NCBI RefSeq assembly: GCF_010365865.1
Contig: NZ_CP048020.1
Location: forward strand, 496,001-560,000
DNA from: Treponema vincentii
GTDB taxonomy: Bacteria; Spirochaetota; Spirochaetia; Treponematales; Treponemataceae
Length of the DNA stretch: 64,000 nt
Reading direction: 5' to 3'
Numbering within the stretch: the first letter of the stretch is position 1; the number at the start of each line of letters is the position of its first letter. The position numbers and the translations under genes were made by a program. The notes under the pieces were generated by a model. That model searched no databases and had not been told where the DNA came from. It saw only the letters and a program-made list of their open reading frames with translations. Shown here piece by piece: positions 35,422 through 45,145 of this stretch.

Positions 35422-35556
35422 TAAAACTAATTAAAGAAATCTTCTAATAATTTTAGGTTTTAGAGTTTCTCTAATAATAGTTTTCATTATATCATAGTTA
35501 TAGAGAAATGACAGCCTTAATTTAACGCAATGCATAGGCTTTTAAAAAAATTATCA

Positions 35557-35591
35557 GGCATCTCTAAAAAACTCAGCTTTTTAGAGATGCC
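35557..35591. repeat. GGCATCTCTAAAAA palindrome
   Basis: The left arm GGCATCTCTAAAAA (35557-35570) pairs with TTTTTAGAGATGCC (35578-35591). It belongs to the CTCTAAAAA palindrome family and is intergenic between the divergent GH20 and B3/B4 genes. Confidence 0.75.
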
Positions 35592-35651
35592 CTATTAACA
35601 AAGGTATAATCAATCCGCTATACTCAATACAAAAACCGGAGGCCAGCTGCT

Positions 35652-36326
35652 ATGGAATTTATTATTGATAAAAGTATCGTTGAGCTTGGGATTAAAAGTG
35701 TTGCGATTGGCATTGCAAAAAATATAGACCCGCAGGCGCCATTATCAGATTCGTTCTTAAAGAAGCAAAAGAAGATGGAAGATTGGGCGCTGCACTGCGA
35801 TGTTGAGGCGGTGTCGAATCATCCGATTACGCAAGGGTATGCAGATATGTTGCAACGTGTTGGGCGTAGTATCAAAAAGTATCCGCCGACTGTTCCGGCC
35901 TTTATTCGGAATATTCAGCGACGCGGTTCTATGCCGCATATCAACAGTGTTATCGATATTTATAATGTTGAATCATTACATTCGTTTTTAGCGATTGGCG
36001 GGCATGATCTTGATAAGATAGACGGGCAGATAGCGTTTACCGTCAATAAAGAAGCGGGCGTTTTTCTTCCGATTTCATCGACGGAAAAACACGTCGCCGA
36101 AACCGACTATGTATACCGCGACCCTAAAGGTATTATTGCATGGCTTGGCGTCCGCGACGGTGAAAATTATAAATTTGATGACGGAACAAAAAATGCAATC
36201 TTTATTATCCAAGGGAATGCCAATACCTCTGTTGAAATACGTGTAGAAGCGCTCAAGCGGATTCAAAACGATTTAGCGGAGTGTATGCCCCAGTTGGAGT
36301 TTGAAATACAGGTTATCGAGAGGTAG
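35652..36326 (+). CDS. B3/B4 tRNA-binding domain protein (free-standing PheT editing-like domain)
   Basis: A 224-residue protein matching the B3/B4 domain of phenylalanyl-tRNA synthetase beta subunits, which hydrolyses mischarged Tyr-tRNA(Phe). Here it stands alone, as in many bacteria. Segments PAFIRNIQRRGSMPHINSVI, YNVESLHSFLAIGGHDLDKI and the C-terminal RDGENYKFDDGTKNA fit the domain. GGAGG (35639-35643) precedes the ATG. A trans-editing or amino-acid-binding role is inferred from the domain only. Confidence 0.8.
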   Translation: MEFIIDKSIVELGIKSVAIGIAKNIDPQAPLSDSFLKKQKKMEDWALHCDVEAVSNHPITQGYADMLQRVGRSIKKYPPTVPAFIRNIQRRGSMPHINSVIDIYNVESLHSFLAIGGHDLDKIDGQIAFTVNKEAGVFLPISSTEKHVAETDYVYRDPKGIIAWLGVRDGENYKFDDGTKNAIFIIQGNANTSVEIRVEALKRIQNDLAECMPQLEFEIQVIER

Positions 36327-36336
36327 TGCGCAACCG

Positions 36337-38142
36337 CTATTCGCTTTTGGTTTTAAGCACTGAAAGGAAGGCTGACTGCGGCAGCTCGACATCGCCAACC
36401 ATCTTCATGCGCTTCTTTCCCTCTTTCTGCTTTTCAAGGAGCTTACGCTTGCGGGTAATATCACCGCCGTAGCACTTTGCCAACACGTCCTTGCGCACCG
36501 GATTAACTGTTTCCCGTGCGATAACTTGGCTGCCGATTGCGCCTTGAATAGCGATTTTGAACTGCTGGCGTGTAATTTCTTCCTTTAACTGCTCGCATAC
36601 GTGGCGCGCTTTGTTGTAGGCGTTCGGCTTATACGAAAGCTGCGCAAGGGCATCCACCGGCTTGCCGTTCAGTAGAATATCGATTTTAACGAGCTCGGTT
36701 GGGCGCATTTCGATTACTTCATACTCAAACGACGCATAGCCGCGGCTGATGCTTTTGAGCCGGTCGTAAAATTCAAACAGCACTTCCGCAAGCGGCATTT
36801 CGTAGGTAACCTCCACCCGCTTTTGGTCGAGGTAGGTCATGTTGGTTTGCGTACCCCGCTTTTCGATGCAGAGAGAGATGATATTGCCAAGGTATTCAGT
36901 CGGGGTGATGATATTCGCTTTGATATACGGCTCATCCGCGGAAGCGATTTTCCCCTCGTCGGGATATTCTGCCGGGTTGTCGCAGATCATGGTTTCGCCG
37001 TTCCGCAGATGGAGGCGATACCGCACGGACGGCGCCGTAAAGATAACCGCTTGGTCGAATTCCCGTTCCAGCCGTTCCTGTACAATCTCCAGATGGAGCA
37101 GCCCCAAAAAGCCGCAGCGGAACCCATGTCCGAGCGCTACCGAAGAATCTTTTTCGTAGGTGAGGCTTGCGTCGTTTAGCTTGAGTTTTTCAAAGGCATC
37201 GCGCAGCTGCTCGTAGTCGTTGGTATCGACGGGGTACACGGAGGAAAACACCACGGGCTTTACTGCTTTGAACCCGGCACGGGGCTCCGCACAGGGACGA
37301 TCTGCATCGGTGAGCGTGTCGCCGACTTGCACATCGGAGACGGTTTTAATACCCGCAATGATGTAGCCGACCTCTCCCGCACGGAGAGAATCCCGCTGCA
37401 CAAGGTCGAGAATAAACACACCGGTCTCTTCTACACGGTATTCCGCATTGCTGTGCATAAAGCGGATGGTCATGCCGGGCGTTACCGTCCCTTCAAACAC
37501 CCTCAGGTGGATAATAACCCCGCGGTATGCGTCATAGTGGCAGTCAAAGATGAGCGCCTGCAAGGGGGCTTCTGCGGAGCCTGTCGGCGGCGGGAAATAC
37601 TTGACGATGGCTTCAAACAGCGCATCAATATTTTTACCGGTTTTTGCCGAAACCGCAACGGCAATATCGGAATCAAGCCCTAAATCGTGATCTATCTGAG
37701 CGGAAACCGCCGGAATATCCGCCGCCGGTAAGTCAATCTTATTGATGACCGGCAAAATTTCGAGGTTGTGCTCAAGCGCAAGGTACATATTGGAAAGCGT
37801 CTGAGATTCCACCCCCTGCGTTGCGTCCACAATCAAAATTGCCCCCTCGCAGGAAGCAATAGCGCGGGACACCTCATACGTAAAGTCTACGTGACCGGGC
37901 GTGTCGACAAAGTTTAAAAGATAATCCTGCCCGTCGGCAGCGTGGTACGGAATGGTAACCGCTTGGCTTTTAATGGTGATGCCGCGTTCCCGTTCAATAT
38001 CCATGTTGTCAGTCATCTGCGCCCGATAATAGCGTTCGTCGATAACCTTGGCTTTTTCTATAAGACGGTCGGCAAGCGTTGACTTCCCGTGATCGATATG
38101 AGCAACAATACAAAAATTGCGGATATGGTCGATTGAATACAT
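36337..38142 (-). CDS. lepA: Elongation factor 4
   Basis: This 601-residue ribosome-associated GTPase back-translocates or rescues stalled ribosomes under stress. G1 is AHIDHGKST, G2/G3 lie in RERGITIKSQ and DTPGHVDF, and G4 is NKIDLP. LepA-specific domains follow, with the CTD signature DEPYIKANIITPTEYLG and a basic C-terminus. Length is as usual (~600). It is convergent with the B3/B4 gene with 10 bp between the stops. Confidence 0.97.
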   Translation of the reverse strand: MYSIDHIRNFCIVAHIDHGKSTLADRLIEKAKVIDERYYRAQMTDNMDIERERGITIKSQAVTIPYHAADGQDYLLNFVDTPGHVDFTYEVSRAIASCEGAILIVDATQGVESQTLSNMYLALEHNLEILPVINKIDLPAADIPAVSAQIDHDLGLDSDIAVAVSAKTGKNIDALFEAIVKYFPPPTGSAEAPLQALIFDCHYDAYRGVIIHLRVFEGTVTPGMTIRFMHSNAEYRVEETGVFILDLVQRDSLRAGEVGYIIAGIKTVSDVQVGDTLTDADRPCAEPRAGFKAVKPVVFSSVYPVDTNDYEQLRDAFEKLKLNDASLTYEKDSSVALGHGFRCGFLGLLHLEIVQERLEREFDQAVIFTAPSVRYRLHLRNGETMICDNPAEYPDEGKIASADEPYIKANIITPTEYLGNIISLCIEKRGTQTNMTYLDQKRVEVTYEMPLAEVLFEFYDRLKSISRGYASFEYEVIEMRPTELVKIDILLNGKPVDALAQLSYKPNAYNKARHVCEQLKEEITRQQFKIAIQGAIGSQVIARETVNPVRKDVLAKCYGGDITRKRKLLEKQKEGKKRMKMVGDVELPQSAFLSVLKTKSE

Positions 38143-38352
38143 AGGGTCTTTATACTATTGGAAATGCGAGGGGCTGTCCAGAGAGGTGATACTGCAATTA
38201 TAAAAAATATTGGACGGCAATATACGCTTCATAATGATATTTAGTCAGCAATATTTTCTCTCGTTTTTGGTCATGCCAGATTTCTGACAAACTAGGTTGC
38301 GCCACGCTTTTTTTTGGTATAATATTACAAGAACAAAATAGGAACTAAAACC

Positions 38353-39228
38353 ATGGAAAAAGATTTTGATGAGCTGACCATAGCCGACGATTATATGTTT
38401 TACCGTGTCATGGAGGATCCGGAAATCTGTAAAACACTGTTAAATAGAGTTTTACAGGGAAAGGTAGGAACAATAACCAATATAGAGCTGCAAAAGACAA
38501 TCGACGATGCAGGGCGAGCTAAAGGTGTCCGGTTTGACGTATGGGCAAAAGATTATAACGGGCGTATTTATGACATAGAAATGCAAGCTCTCGATAAGAA
38601 AGACCTTGCAAAACGCATCCGATACTATCAAGCTGCTATCGATGTGAGCCTATTAGGAAAAAGCAAACCGTATGAAAGTCTACCCGATACGTTCATCCTG
38701 TTTTTCTGCACTTTTGATTACCTTGAAAGAGCGTTACCAGTATATACTTTTAAAACAGTGTGCAGTGAAGACAGCCGGATAGAGCTGTACGATGGGGTAA
38801 CAAAGATTATTATAAACAGTAAAGCTGCAGCGCAAGAAAAAATTAAAAAACTGAAAGTATTTTTAGAGTATATGAATGGGAAAGTAAGCGACGATGATGA
38901 GTTTATCCAAAGGCTGGAGCAGCGAATAAAAGAGGTAAAAGCGAATGAAGAGTTAAGGAGGGAGTATATGCTTGTAAATACAATTGAACGAGATGCGCGG
39001 AATGACGGATGGAAAGCAGGTATTGCACAAGGTCTTGCCGAAGGTAAATCTCTTGGTCTTGCCGAAGGCAAATCTCTTGGTCTTGCCGAAGGTAAATCTC
39101 TTGGTCTTGCCGAAGGTTCGCACCAAAAAGCCCTTGAAACAGCCCGACTTATGCGTCAACGCGCTTATCCGGTGGCAGAAATTTGTCTTATGACCGGACT
39201 CACAAAAGAGGAAGTAGCGCAATTGTAA
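38353..39228 (+). CDS. Rpn-family recombination-promoting nuclease/putative transposase (PD-(D/E)XK)
   Basis: A 291-residue protein of the Rpn/YhgA-like PD-(D/E)XK group. The N-terminus has FDELTIADDYMFYRVMEDPE, and the nuclease core has VRFDVWAKDYNGRIYDIEMQ (D...E-x-Q), the usual family form. The C-terminal region contains an eight-residue repeat GLAEGKSL in three to four copies, and ends in the typical YPVAEICLMTGLTKEEVAQL. AGGA precedes the ATG, and a likely TATAAT lies near 38318. Many such genes are scattered in treponemes and vary in copy number. Confidence 0.85.
   Translation: MEKDFDELTIADDYMFYRVMEDPEICKTLLNRVLQGKVGTITNIELQKTIDDAGRAKGVRFDVWAKDYNGRIYDIEMQALDKKDLAKRIRYYQAAIDVSLLGKSKPYESLPDTFILFFCTFDYLERALPVYTFKTVCSEDSRIELYDGVTKIIINSKAAAQEKIKKLKVFLEYMNGKVSDDDEFIQRLEQRIKEVKANEELRREYMLVNTIERDARNDGWKAGIAQGLAEGKSLGLAEGKSLGLAEGKSLGLAEGSHQKALETARLMRQRAYPVAEICLMTGLTKEEVAQL
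39031..39117 (+). repeat. 24-bp in-frame tandem repeat in the Rpn gene
   Basis: Unit GGTCTTGCCGAAGGTAAATC plus TCTT begins at 39031, 39055 and 39079, and a partial fourth begins at 39103. One silent T-to-C change in unit 2 is the only difference among the full units. Each unit encodes GLAEGKSL and changes in number keep the frame. Confidence 0.9.
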
Positions 39229-39366
39229 TTTATAATTGTGAATTACCCTAGCAATTCACAATTATAGAGAATTTTTGCTGAATTCAAGTCTCTTGCTTCT
39301 ATATTATTATGTGCAATAGGGGTTTTCTGTAACAAAAAAAAAACAAAAAAGTTACAAAATAAGTGA

Positions 39367-39440
39367 TTGACAAATAAAAAAAAATCAGCTAGCATATTTT
39401 TAATTAAGTATGGCCGCTCAAAAGCGTGTTACGCTTTGGC
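39367..39440 (+). promoter_or_regulatory. Promoter and leader hairpin of the Msp-like gene
   Basis: TTGACA (39367-39372) and TAGCAT (39390-39395) are spaced by 17 bases. The leader then contains GGCC...AAAGCG-tgtta-CGCTTT-GGCC (39412-39441), a hairpin some 30 bp before the AGGAGG and ATG. Such a leader stem may stabilise the mRNA of an abundant protein. Confidence 0.65.
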
Positions 39441-39471
39441 CAAGAAAGTATTAAAGGAGGTATTTTTTGTT

Positions 39472-41001
39472 ATGAAAAAATATCTACTCGTAAGCTTGAC
39501 TATTCTTTTTGCTGCTGCTTTTGTGTGGGCAGCAGATGATGCTGCAACTGCAGATCAGAACATTGCTATTGAAGCCGACGCAACCGTAAGTTGGGGTATT
39601 GACTTCAGTCCGGGCGGCATAAGACACGGATTTAACAACGAAGCTTCTTGGAAGGTAAAGTTCCCGATTTATAAGAAGGCTGATAGAACTTCTACAAGAG
39701 GTAACGTGCCCGTATACGGCGAAGTTGTCTTAGAGGGTGCGGAGCTTAGCCTTCTCAGTGAACGAAAAGAAAGCAATGAGAAGAACGACAAAGTGCCTTT
39801 TACAGTTGATGGAAAAGTTAAGGGGCTTAAAGCAAAATTGGTTTTCTACGACGTTTATCTAAGTGCTTTCAGCAAACCTAATTTTAGTGCAAATTATGCT
39901 GAAATATGGAAGCCTATTGACAATGATGATGATTATGAACCGAAGGACTATAGATATAAGCCGGCATTTGATGGTTTCGGCACAAAATTAGGCTATGCAA
40001 ACAAGGACTTGCTGGGATTGGATGTCGGTTTAAAGTTCGGCTCGGATGGAAACTGGAAATCTGAGGACGGTAAGAAGGTGATCGATTATTCCACTGCACC
40101 CACACAAACAAATATATTGACAGAGACCAAGATTGCAGCTGATGAAATATGGGTTAATATAGTTACTGGAAAGACGTATTCCAAGGATGATACTGTTCCT
40201 CCTGGTACTTACTTACAATATAAGACAAAAGCTGGAGATCCTGCTCAGCACAGCAAGTATGCTATTGGCTTTGACCTTTCTATCAAGCCGCTCGATAAGA
40301 TGCTTGAACTTGCTCTTACCGTCAACTCAACACTTAACAAGGGCTATAGTAAGGGTAACGTAAACTTCGGTGCTGAAGTAAAGTCCGCACCGGTAGACGG
40401 CTTAGAACTTAAAGCAGGTTTTGATGGTGGGTATGCCTTTGCGACAACGACAAAGGACTTTGACTGGGACACCGTATTTACTGCTCAGTATAAATGGGTA
40501 GGCGCCGGTGTGTATGTCGGTTCGGCAGGAACTGTGATTGGCGGATATGACGCAGACACCAAGACAAGAGGTAGAGTTGATATGGCTGTGTTTGCAAAGT
40601 TTGAAACAAAAGCCGACAAGGATGATGCAACCAATTTAGTAGAAGGCTTGGATGCAGGTGTTTATGTCGGTATGTATCAACTGCTTGCTAAGCTGAATGC
40701 TACTCCTAAGGAATTCCCGTTCTTTGCAAAGGTGTGGGGGGCATACACAATTAATATCAACGATTCTATGTCGATAAAGCCCTTTGCCAATGTCTGGCTT
40801 GAAACTCCTCATGCACAGAAAGTTGGTCTTGCTTATGACGTCGGTGTAACTTACAGTCCTGCCGAAAAGGTTGAAGTAACGGCAAAATGGAGTCAGGGCA
40901 AAATTAAGGAGAATAAACACGAGGTAAAGATTATCGAGAAGTCTGCCACAGGCGGCGAGCACTACGGTGCATTCGTTCTTTCACTCAAAGTTAGCTACTA
41001 A
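39472..41001 (+). CDS. Major outer sheath protein-like outer-membrane porin (Msp/MOSP/Tpr family)
   Basis: A 509-residue outer-membrane protein. The signal peptide MKKYLLVSLTILFAAAFVWA is cleaved before ADD. The N-terminal region (ATVSWGIDFSPGGIRHGFNN) and the C-terminal beta-barrel with alternating strands, ending in FVLSLKVSY, match the Treponema Msp/MOSP family of pore-forming, surface-exposed adhesins. Regions ~100-270 look variable. AGGAGG (39455-39460) precedes ATG 39472. A strong promoter and terminator make it monocistronic. It is flanked by an intact Rpn gene upstream and an Rpn fragment downstream. Confidence 0.85.
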   Translation: MKKYLLVSLTILFAAAFVWAADDAATADQNIAIEADATVSWGIDFSPGGIRHGFNNEASWKVKFPIYKKADRTSTRGNVPVYGEVVLEGAELSLLSERKESNEKNDKVPFTVDGKVKGLKAKLVFYDVYLSAFSKPNFSANYAEIWKPIDNDDDYEPKDYRYKPAFDGFGTKLGYANKDLLGLDVGLKFGSDGNWKSEDGKKVIDYSTAPTQTNILTETKIAADEIWVNIVTGKTYSKDDTVPPGTYLQYKTKAGDPAQHSKYAIGFDLSIKPLDKMLELALTVNSTLNKGYSKGNVNFGAEVKSAPVDGLELKAGFDGGYAFATTTKDFDWDTVFTAQYKWVGAGVYVGSAGTVIGGYDADTKTRGRVDMAVFAKFETKADKDDATNLVEGLDAGVYVGMYQLLAKLNATPKEFPFFAKVWGAYTININDSMSIKPFANVWLETPHAQKVGLAYDVGVTYSPAEKVEVTAKWSQGKIKENKHEVKIIEKSATGGEHYGAFVLSLKVSY

Positions 41002-41029
41002 GCCGTATTCGGCCTAATAGCTACGCTTA

Positions 41030-41064
41030 AAAGCCTGTTCCGCACTACGCGGGACAGGCTTTTT
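41030..41064 (+). terminator. Terminator of the Msp-like gene
   Basis: AAAAGCCTGTTCCGC pairs with GCGGGACAGGCTTTT across the loop ACTAC, followed by further T residues. A strong intrinsic terminator. Confidence 0.9.
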
Positions 41065-41162
41065 TTGTATACGGAAAGCATACTGATTAATGAGATACTT
41101 TTTAACCTAAGATCGGCAAAATAAGATATCTGGCATCTCAGAATACCGTCATAACCAATTCC

Positions 41163-41234
41163 GGAGTAGATCCGGCCGCTGATATTTGCAAGATAGCAGG
41201 CCTTTCTAAAGTCGAACTGGAAGCGCCTAAATAA
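41163..41234 (+). pseudogene. C-terminal fragment of an Rpn-family nuclease gene
   Basis: An open frame ending at TAA 41232-41234 encodes DPAADICKIAGLSKVELEAP then K. This aligns with the C-terminal end YPVAEICLMTGLTKEEVAQL of the intact Rpn protein at 38353-39228. Nothing of the nuclease core remains. It abuts the stop codon of the minus-strand gene at 41235. Confidence 0.7.
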
Positions 41235-42221
41235 TTAAGGATTCCGGCTGAGCATGGCATACGCAGCTTCCGCTCTTTCGGCAATGCGCGGCAGTTGCTT
41301 AAGCATATCCTGCGAAACGGCGGTATAATTGCGTATCAGCTCCGGCGGGGGACTTGCAAAACGTTGCCGTTCCAGCATGGCATAAAAGATACAAAATAGA
41401 TCGGTTATGGTTCGTTTTGGTGCAAATAGTTCTGTAAGCGTTTCTGTCAACTCTGCGTAGGTCGCGCTTAAAAAATATGCTTCATCCTTTGTTGAGGTTG
41501 TAAGGTGATTGCTCATATACAAATCCTGTATATATTTGCGGAGGCAGCGGTCAATGCTCGCATACCAGCTTTCTATGGCATTTTTCGTGTTTTTTAAGCC
41601 CTCGTCAAAGGTTAAGTCCGTATCTGCAGGAATCTGATTTGTACCGAAAGCTGCATCGGCCGGGGGGATGTGCTTTTGAATTTTCCGTGCTGTTTTATAG
41701 AGCCGCTTTAGTTGTTTACGCAGTGCAGTAAGCCGCTGTTTTGCTGTTCCAAGCGTTCTTTTCCGCAGCTTTTTAAGCAGCAGCCACACTCCGCAGCCTG
41801 ACGCTGTAAGCAACCCGACCCCTAAAATCGCTGCGCCATATAACAGAAAATCGGTTCCCGGAGGTAACAGCGGCGGCTTCGGCGGCTGGAGGTTTACCCG
41901 TTCACCGGTTCCCAAAAGTGAAGATACAGAGATTGCCGGAAGTTTATTGTGTAATTGTAAGAACGTAAGAGCGGGAAAATCGATGTCGCCTGTTTCCCAT
42001 GGGATGAATGTAATAGCGAGATAGTACCCGGATTCCCGTTTCACAATGCTGATTTCGTTGATTGTCATCACATCGTTTTGCGTTATATTTCCGAGTGGGA
42101 TAGGTACGCCGACAGTAAAGCCGCTGGCGGTTAAAGTTTTGTATTCTTTTTGAGATAACGGAAAAAGGAACTGTGCCGTATCACCGACAAAGATATGCTG
42201 GGGAATGAGTACACCGTTCAT
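41235..42221 (-). CDS. Membrane protein of a Bat-type operon (hypothetical)
   Basis: A 328-residue protein. Residues 1-115 form a beta-rich region (VGDTAQFLFPLSQKEYKTL, FIPWETGDIDFP), one transmembrane helix spans ~127-150 (LLYGAAILGVGLLTASGC), and a basic helical cytoplasmic part follows. This is the layout of the BatD/DUF4381-like accessory proteins found after DUF58 genes. It overlaps the DUF58 gene by 4 bp (ATGA). No signal peptide precedes the first domain, which is odd for a BatD-like protein, so this may be a shortened or distinct member. Confidence 0.55.
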   Translation of the reverse strand: MNGVLIPQHIFVGDTAQFLFPLSQKEYKTLTASGFTVGVPIPLGNITQNDVMTINEISIVKRESGYYLAITFIPWETGDIDFPALTFLQLHNKLPAISVSSLLGTGERVNLQPPKPPLLPPGTDFLLYGAAILGVGLLTASGCGVWLLLKKLRKRTLGTAKQRLTALRKQLKRLYKTARKIQKHIPPADAAFGTNQIPADTDLTFDEGLKNTKNAIESWYASIDRCLRKYIQDLYMSNHLTTSTKDEAYFLSATYAELTETLTELFAPKRTITDLFCIFYAMLERQRFASPPPELIRNYTAVSQDMLKQLPRIAERAEAAYAMLSRNP

Positions 42222-43144
42222 AATGCCGCATCCACCTGAGGCCGGTATCGGCTAAAGGGCTGAGCACCGTATTTGCCGGTCAAAAAAAATTGGTTCAAGA
42301 GCTTTACCGTATTACCATCGTACGGTAACACGAGCGGATATGCTCCGCAGCGTATACAGGTGTTTTCCCATTGTTGGGTATCTTCTGCTATACGGCGGAT
42401 ACGATCCTGCCGGAACTGATGCGAATTGGTCGGCAAGAGCCGCTCCAGTCCCGTTTCGGGGTCGGTAAAGCGCAATATCCCTGCGGCGGGCAGCGCTTCA
42501 TCGTAAGGGGCAGTAATGCGAATAGCTGCAACATCATGGCGGCGTGCCAATAGCCCTAACTCCTTTTCAAAATTTTCTACTTTAAAATCGGATAGAATAA
42601 TAATGAGAGCCCGTTGCCGCAGGAGTTTTGCTGCCGCTTCGAGTGCAGGAGCTAAAGCTGTTCCCTTGTTTTTGCTGCCCGAAATGGCAATACGTTCCAG
42701 GGTGCTTAGTATATGCAGGTTCGCTTCCCTGCCGCGTTGGAGCTGGAACACCCGCGCAACTTTTCCGTCAAAAGCGAGGAGTCCCGTATAACTATGCAAG
42801 TGTTCCGCCGCAAAGGTAATCAGCGCTGCTGCTTCCAAAGCTTTTTCTTGCGGCGATTGGGTGGTGCAACCTGTTTCCATCGAAGCGGAAACGTCGACAA
42901 TCAGAAAAAGGCGCAAGTCTCGTTCTTCGCGATAAAGCTTCACAAAGGTTTTGCCGCTCCGCGCCATCAAGTTCCAATCGATACTGCGGATATCGTCCCC
43001 CGCTTCATATTCCCGCAGCGAATCAAATTCAATACCTCTTCCGCGGAAATGGCTGCGAAAACTTCCTGCTTGCATTCCCTGTGCAATGGAGAGCGCCGCC
43101 AGCTGTAGTTGTTTTGATCGTTCCGCTAAATAACCTGTTTTCAT
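42218..43144 (-). CDS. DUF58 domain protein (Bat/MoxR-associated, vWA-like)
   Basis: A 308-residue protein with the DUF58 signature SHFRGRGIEFDSLREYEAGDDIRSIDW, followed by a vWA-like part with a MIDAS-type motif LFLIVDVSASMETG. DUF58 genes typically follow a MoxR AAA+ ATPase and precede Bat membrane proteins. Here MoxR is missing: the gene upstream is argS. The function in treponemes is unknown; in Bacteroides such operons aid aerotolerance or envelope stress. Confidence 0.8.
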   Translation of the reverse strand: MKTGYLAERSKQLQLAALSIAQGMQAGSFRSHFRGRGIEFDSLREYEAGDDIRSIDWNLMARSGKTFVKLYREERDLRLFLIVDVSASMETGCTTQSPQEKALEAAALITFAAEHLHSYTGLLAFDGKVARVFQLQRGREANLHILSTLERIAISGSKNKGTALAPALEAAAKLLRQRALIIILSDFKVENFEKELGLLARRHDVAAIRITAPYDEALPAAGILRFTDPETGLERLLPTNSHQFRQDRIRRIAEDTQQWENTCIRCGAYPLVLPYDGNTVKLLNQFFLTGKYGAQPFSRYRPQVDAAL

Positions 43145-43159
43145 CTGCCCTATATACGG

Positions 43160-43209
43160 AAAACCTCTAAAAACAACGGTTTACATTACCAAATGTTTTT
43201 AGAGGTTTT
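43160..43209. repeat. CCTCTAAAAA palindrome
   Basis: A perfect 15-bp stem: AAAACCTCTAAAAAC (43160-43174) and GTTTTTAGAGGTTTT (43195-43209). It lies between argS and the DUF58 gene and may terminate argS transcripts. Confidence 0.75.
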
Positions 43210-43232
43210 GACAGTGTTAAGACTCCTGCCGT

Positions 43233-44997
43233 TTACATAACTTCAAGGAAGGGAACGAGCACGAGCCATGTTGCATTTTTCAGTACGATATATACTGCTT
43301 TTGCGAGGGCAAGCCGGGTTGCAGCGACATCTGCATTTTCTGCACCGAGGATGGGGCAATCATGATAGAAACGGCTGAACAGCTTACAAAGGTCGTAAAG
43401 ATAGCTTGTTATCAGCATCGGTGCATACTGGTCGGCTGCTTTGTCTACTTGAGCGGGAAATTCCTCCAGTTTTTTCAGTAATTCCCACTCTATATCGGAG
43501 CTAAGCAGTTCAGGCTTGCAAATGCCCGCCTTTGCTTTTTTGCCTTCTTCCGTATCAGCTTTGCGCAAAATAGAAGCGATACGTGCACCCATGTATTGGA
43601 TGTAGGGGCCGGTGTTGCCGTTGAACGAAAGAGACTCGGACGCATTAAAGAGCATATCCTTTATCGTGTCTACTTGGAGCAGGAAGTAGTGCAATGCACC
43701 GAGTGCAACTTTTTCTGCAACTTCTTCAGGGTTACCTACCGCCTCCTCACGTCCCTTGGATGAAATCTCTTTTAGCGCGCTATTCTTGAGCTCGGTAATA
43801 AGATCGTCCGCATCGACAACAGTGCCCTCGCGGCTCTTCATTTTACCTTCCGGTAAGTTTACCATACCATACGCAAGGTGATATAAACCGGTATACCAGT
43901 CATAGCCAAGAAGCTTCATTATATAGAAGAGTACTTTAAAGTGATAAATTTGCTCGTTACCGACTACGTAGATAAGCTTGTCAAACGGCCACTCGTTATG
44001 GCGTGTTATTGCGAGTCCAATATCTTGTGTGATGTAAACAGACGTTCCGTCTCCGCGCAACAACAGTTTCTTTTCAAATCCGATCGATTTAAGGTCGACC
44101 CAAATGGAGCCGTCTTCGTCTTTATAGAAGATACCTCTTTTTAAGCCTTCCATAATTTCGGAGCGCCCTTTGCGGAATACATCGCTTTCAAAGAAAAGCT
44201 TATCAAATGAAACACCTGTGCGGTCGTATGTTTGCTGAATACCCTGCAGTGCCCAGCCGTTCATCTTTTTCCACAGTTTTATCGTTTCAGGGTCTCCTGC
44301 TTCCCATTTCCGCAGCATTTCCTGTGCTTGCTCTTCGGCTTCGGGATGATCTTTGCTGTACTTGTGGAACTGAACATACATATCACCGACAAACTTATCG
44401 GGTTTGATGCCTTCTTTTACCGGATCAATACCGTTGCCGAAGAGCTGGTATGCCAGCATCGATTTACAGATGTGTACACCGCGGTCGTTGATAATATTGG
44501 TTTTGTATAAATCCGCTCCGCTGAACTGGAGGATACGAGAAAGACTTTCACCGATGGCGTCATTACGCAGATGGCCGAGGTGCAGCGGTTTGTTGGTATT
44601 GGGGCTGGAAAACTCGACCATGATTTTTTTTACCATGCAGGGTTTTCGTTTTTCCATAATTTTCATTTTGATTGATAATCGTGTTGAGAATTTGGGCGGC
44701 CGTTTCTCCCTTGGGTAAAAAGACATTGATATATGGTCCAACCGCTTTCACTTCTCCTTTTCCCTTGAGGGCAGGATCGGCTTGCAGCTTGGGCAACAAC
44801 TCCGTTGCGATTTTAGCGGGAGCGGAGCGCAGTGCCTTTGCAAAACTGAAAAGCGGAAAGCCTAAATCACCAAGGTTCGGATCGGGAGGTGTTTCCATCG
44901 CAATTCGTTCCGCAGTAACAGACTCGGCTCCTTCCGGCAGCAGCGATGTAAGTGCACGGGCGATACTTTCTTTCCATAATAACCGTATATCGTTCAT
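43233..44997 (-). CDS. argS: Arginyl-tRNA synthetase, frame interrupted at an A8 run
   Basis: The enzyme charges tRNA-Arg. The N-terminal part (44997 to ~44632) covers the Add1 domain ([20 protein letters not shown]). The catalytic part (to 43233) has the HIGH motif as HLGH in [14 protein letters not shown], the KMSKS counterpart [11 protein letters not shown], and the C-terminal anticodon-binding domain ([13 protein letters not shown]). The two are in different frames, joined at eight A residues (T8 at 44624-44631 on the plus strand). With seven A the product reads [12 protein letters not shown] and is 587 residues, a normal length. No other argS is in the window. Confidence 0.9.
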
Positions 44998-45013
44998 AAT
45001 TACCTCACTTATA

Positions 45014-45047
45014 GGAATTGCTAAAAACTTCTGTTTTTAGTGATTCC
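45014..45047. repeat. CTAAAAAC palindrome
   Basis: GGAATTGCTAAAAAC pairs with GTTTTTAGTGATTCC (two G-U-like mismatches). A relaxed member of the CTCTAAAAA family, just upstream of argS. Confidence 0.6.
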
Positions 45048-45145
45048 TTTGTGTTTCTGATTTAGGAAAAACCTCCGGAACTATTGATTTTAAGAGGTCT
45101 TACCAGTATAGGAAATTCCGTACCTTAGTGCAAGAGGTCGATCAG

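Noticed and set aside
39911-40111. Minus-strand frame inside the Msp-like gene
   Set aside because: Shadow of the porin gene; no start signal and no known family.
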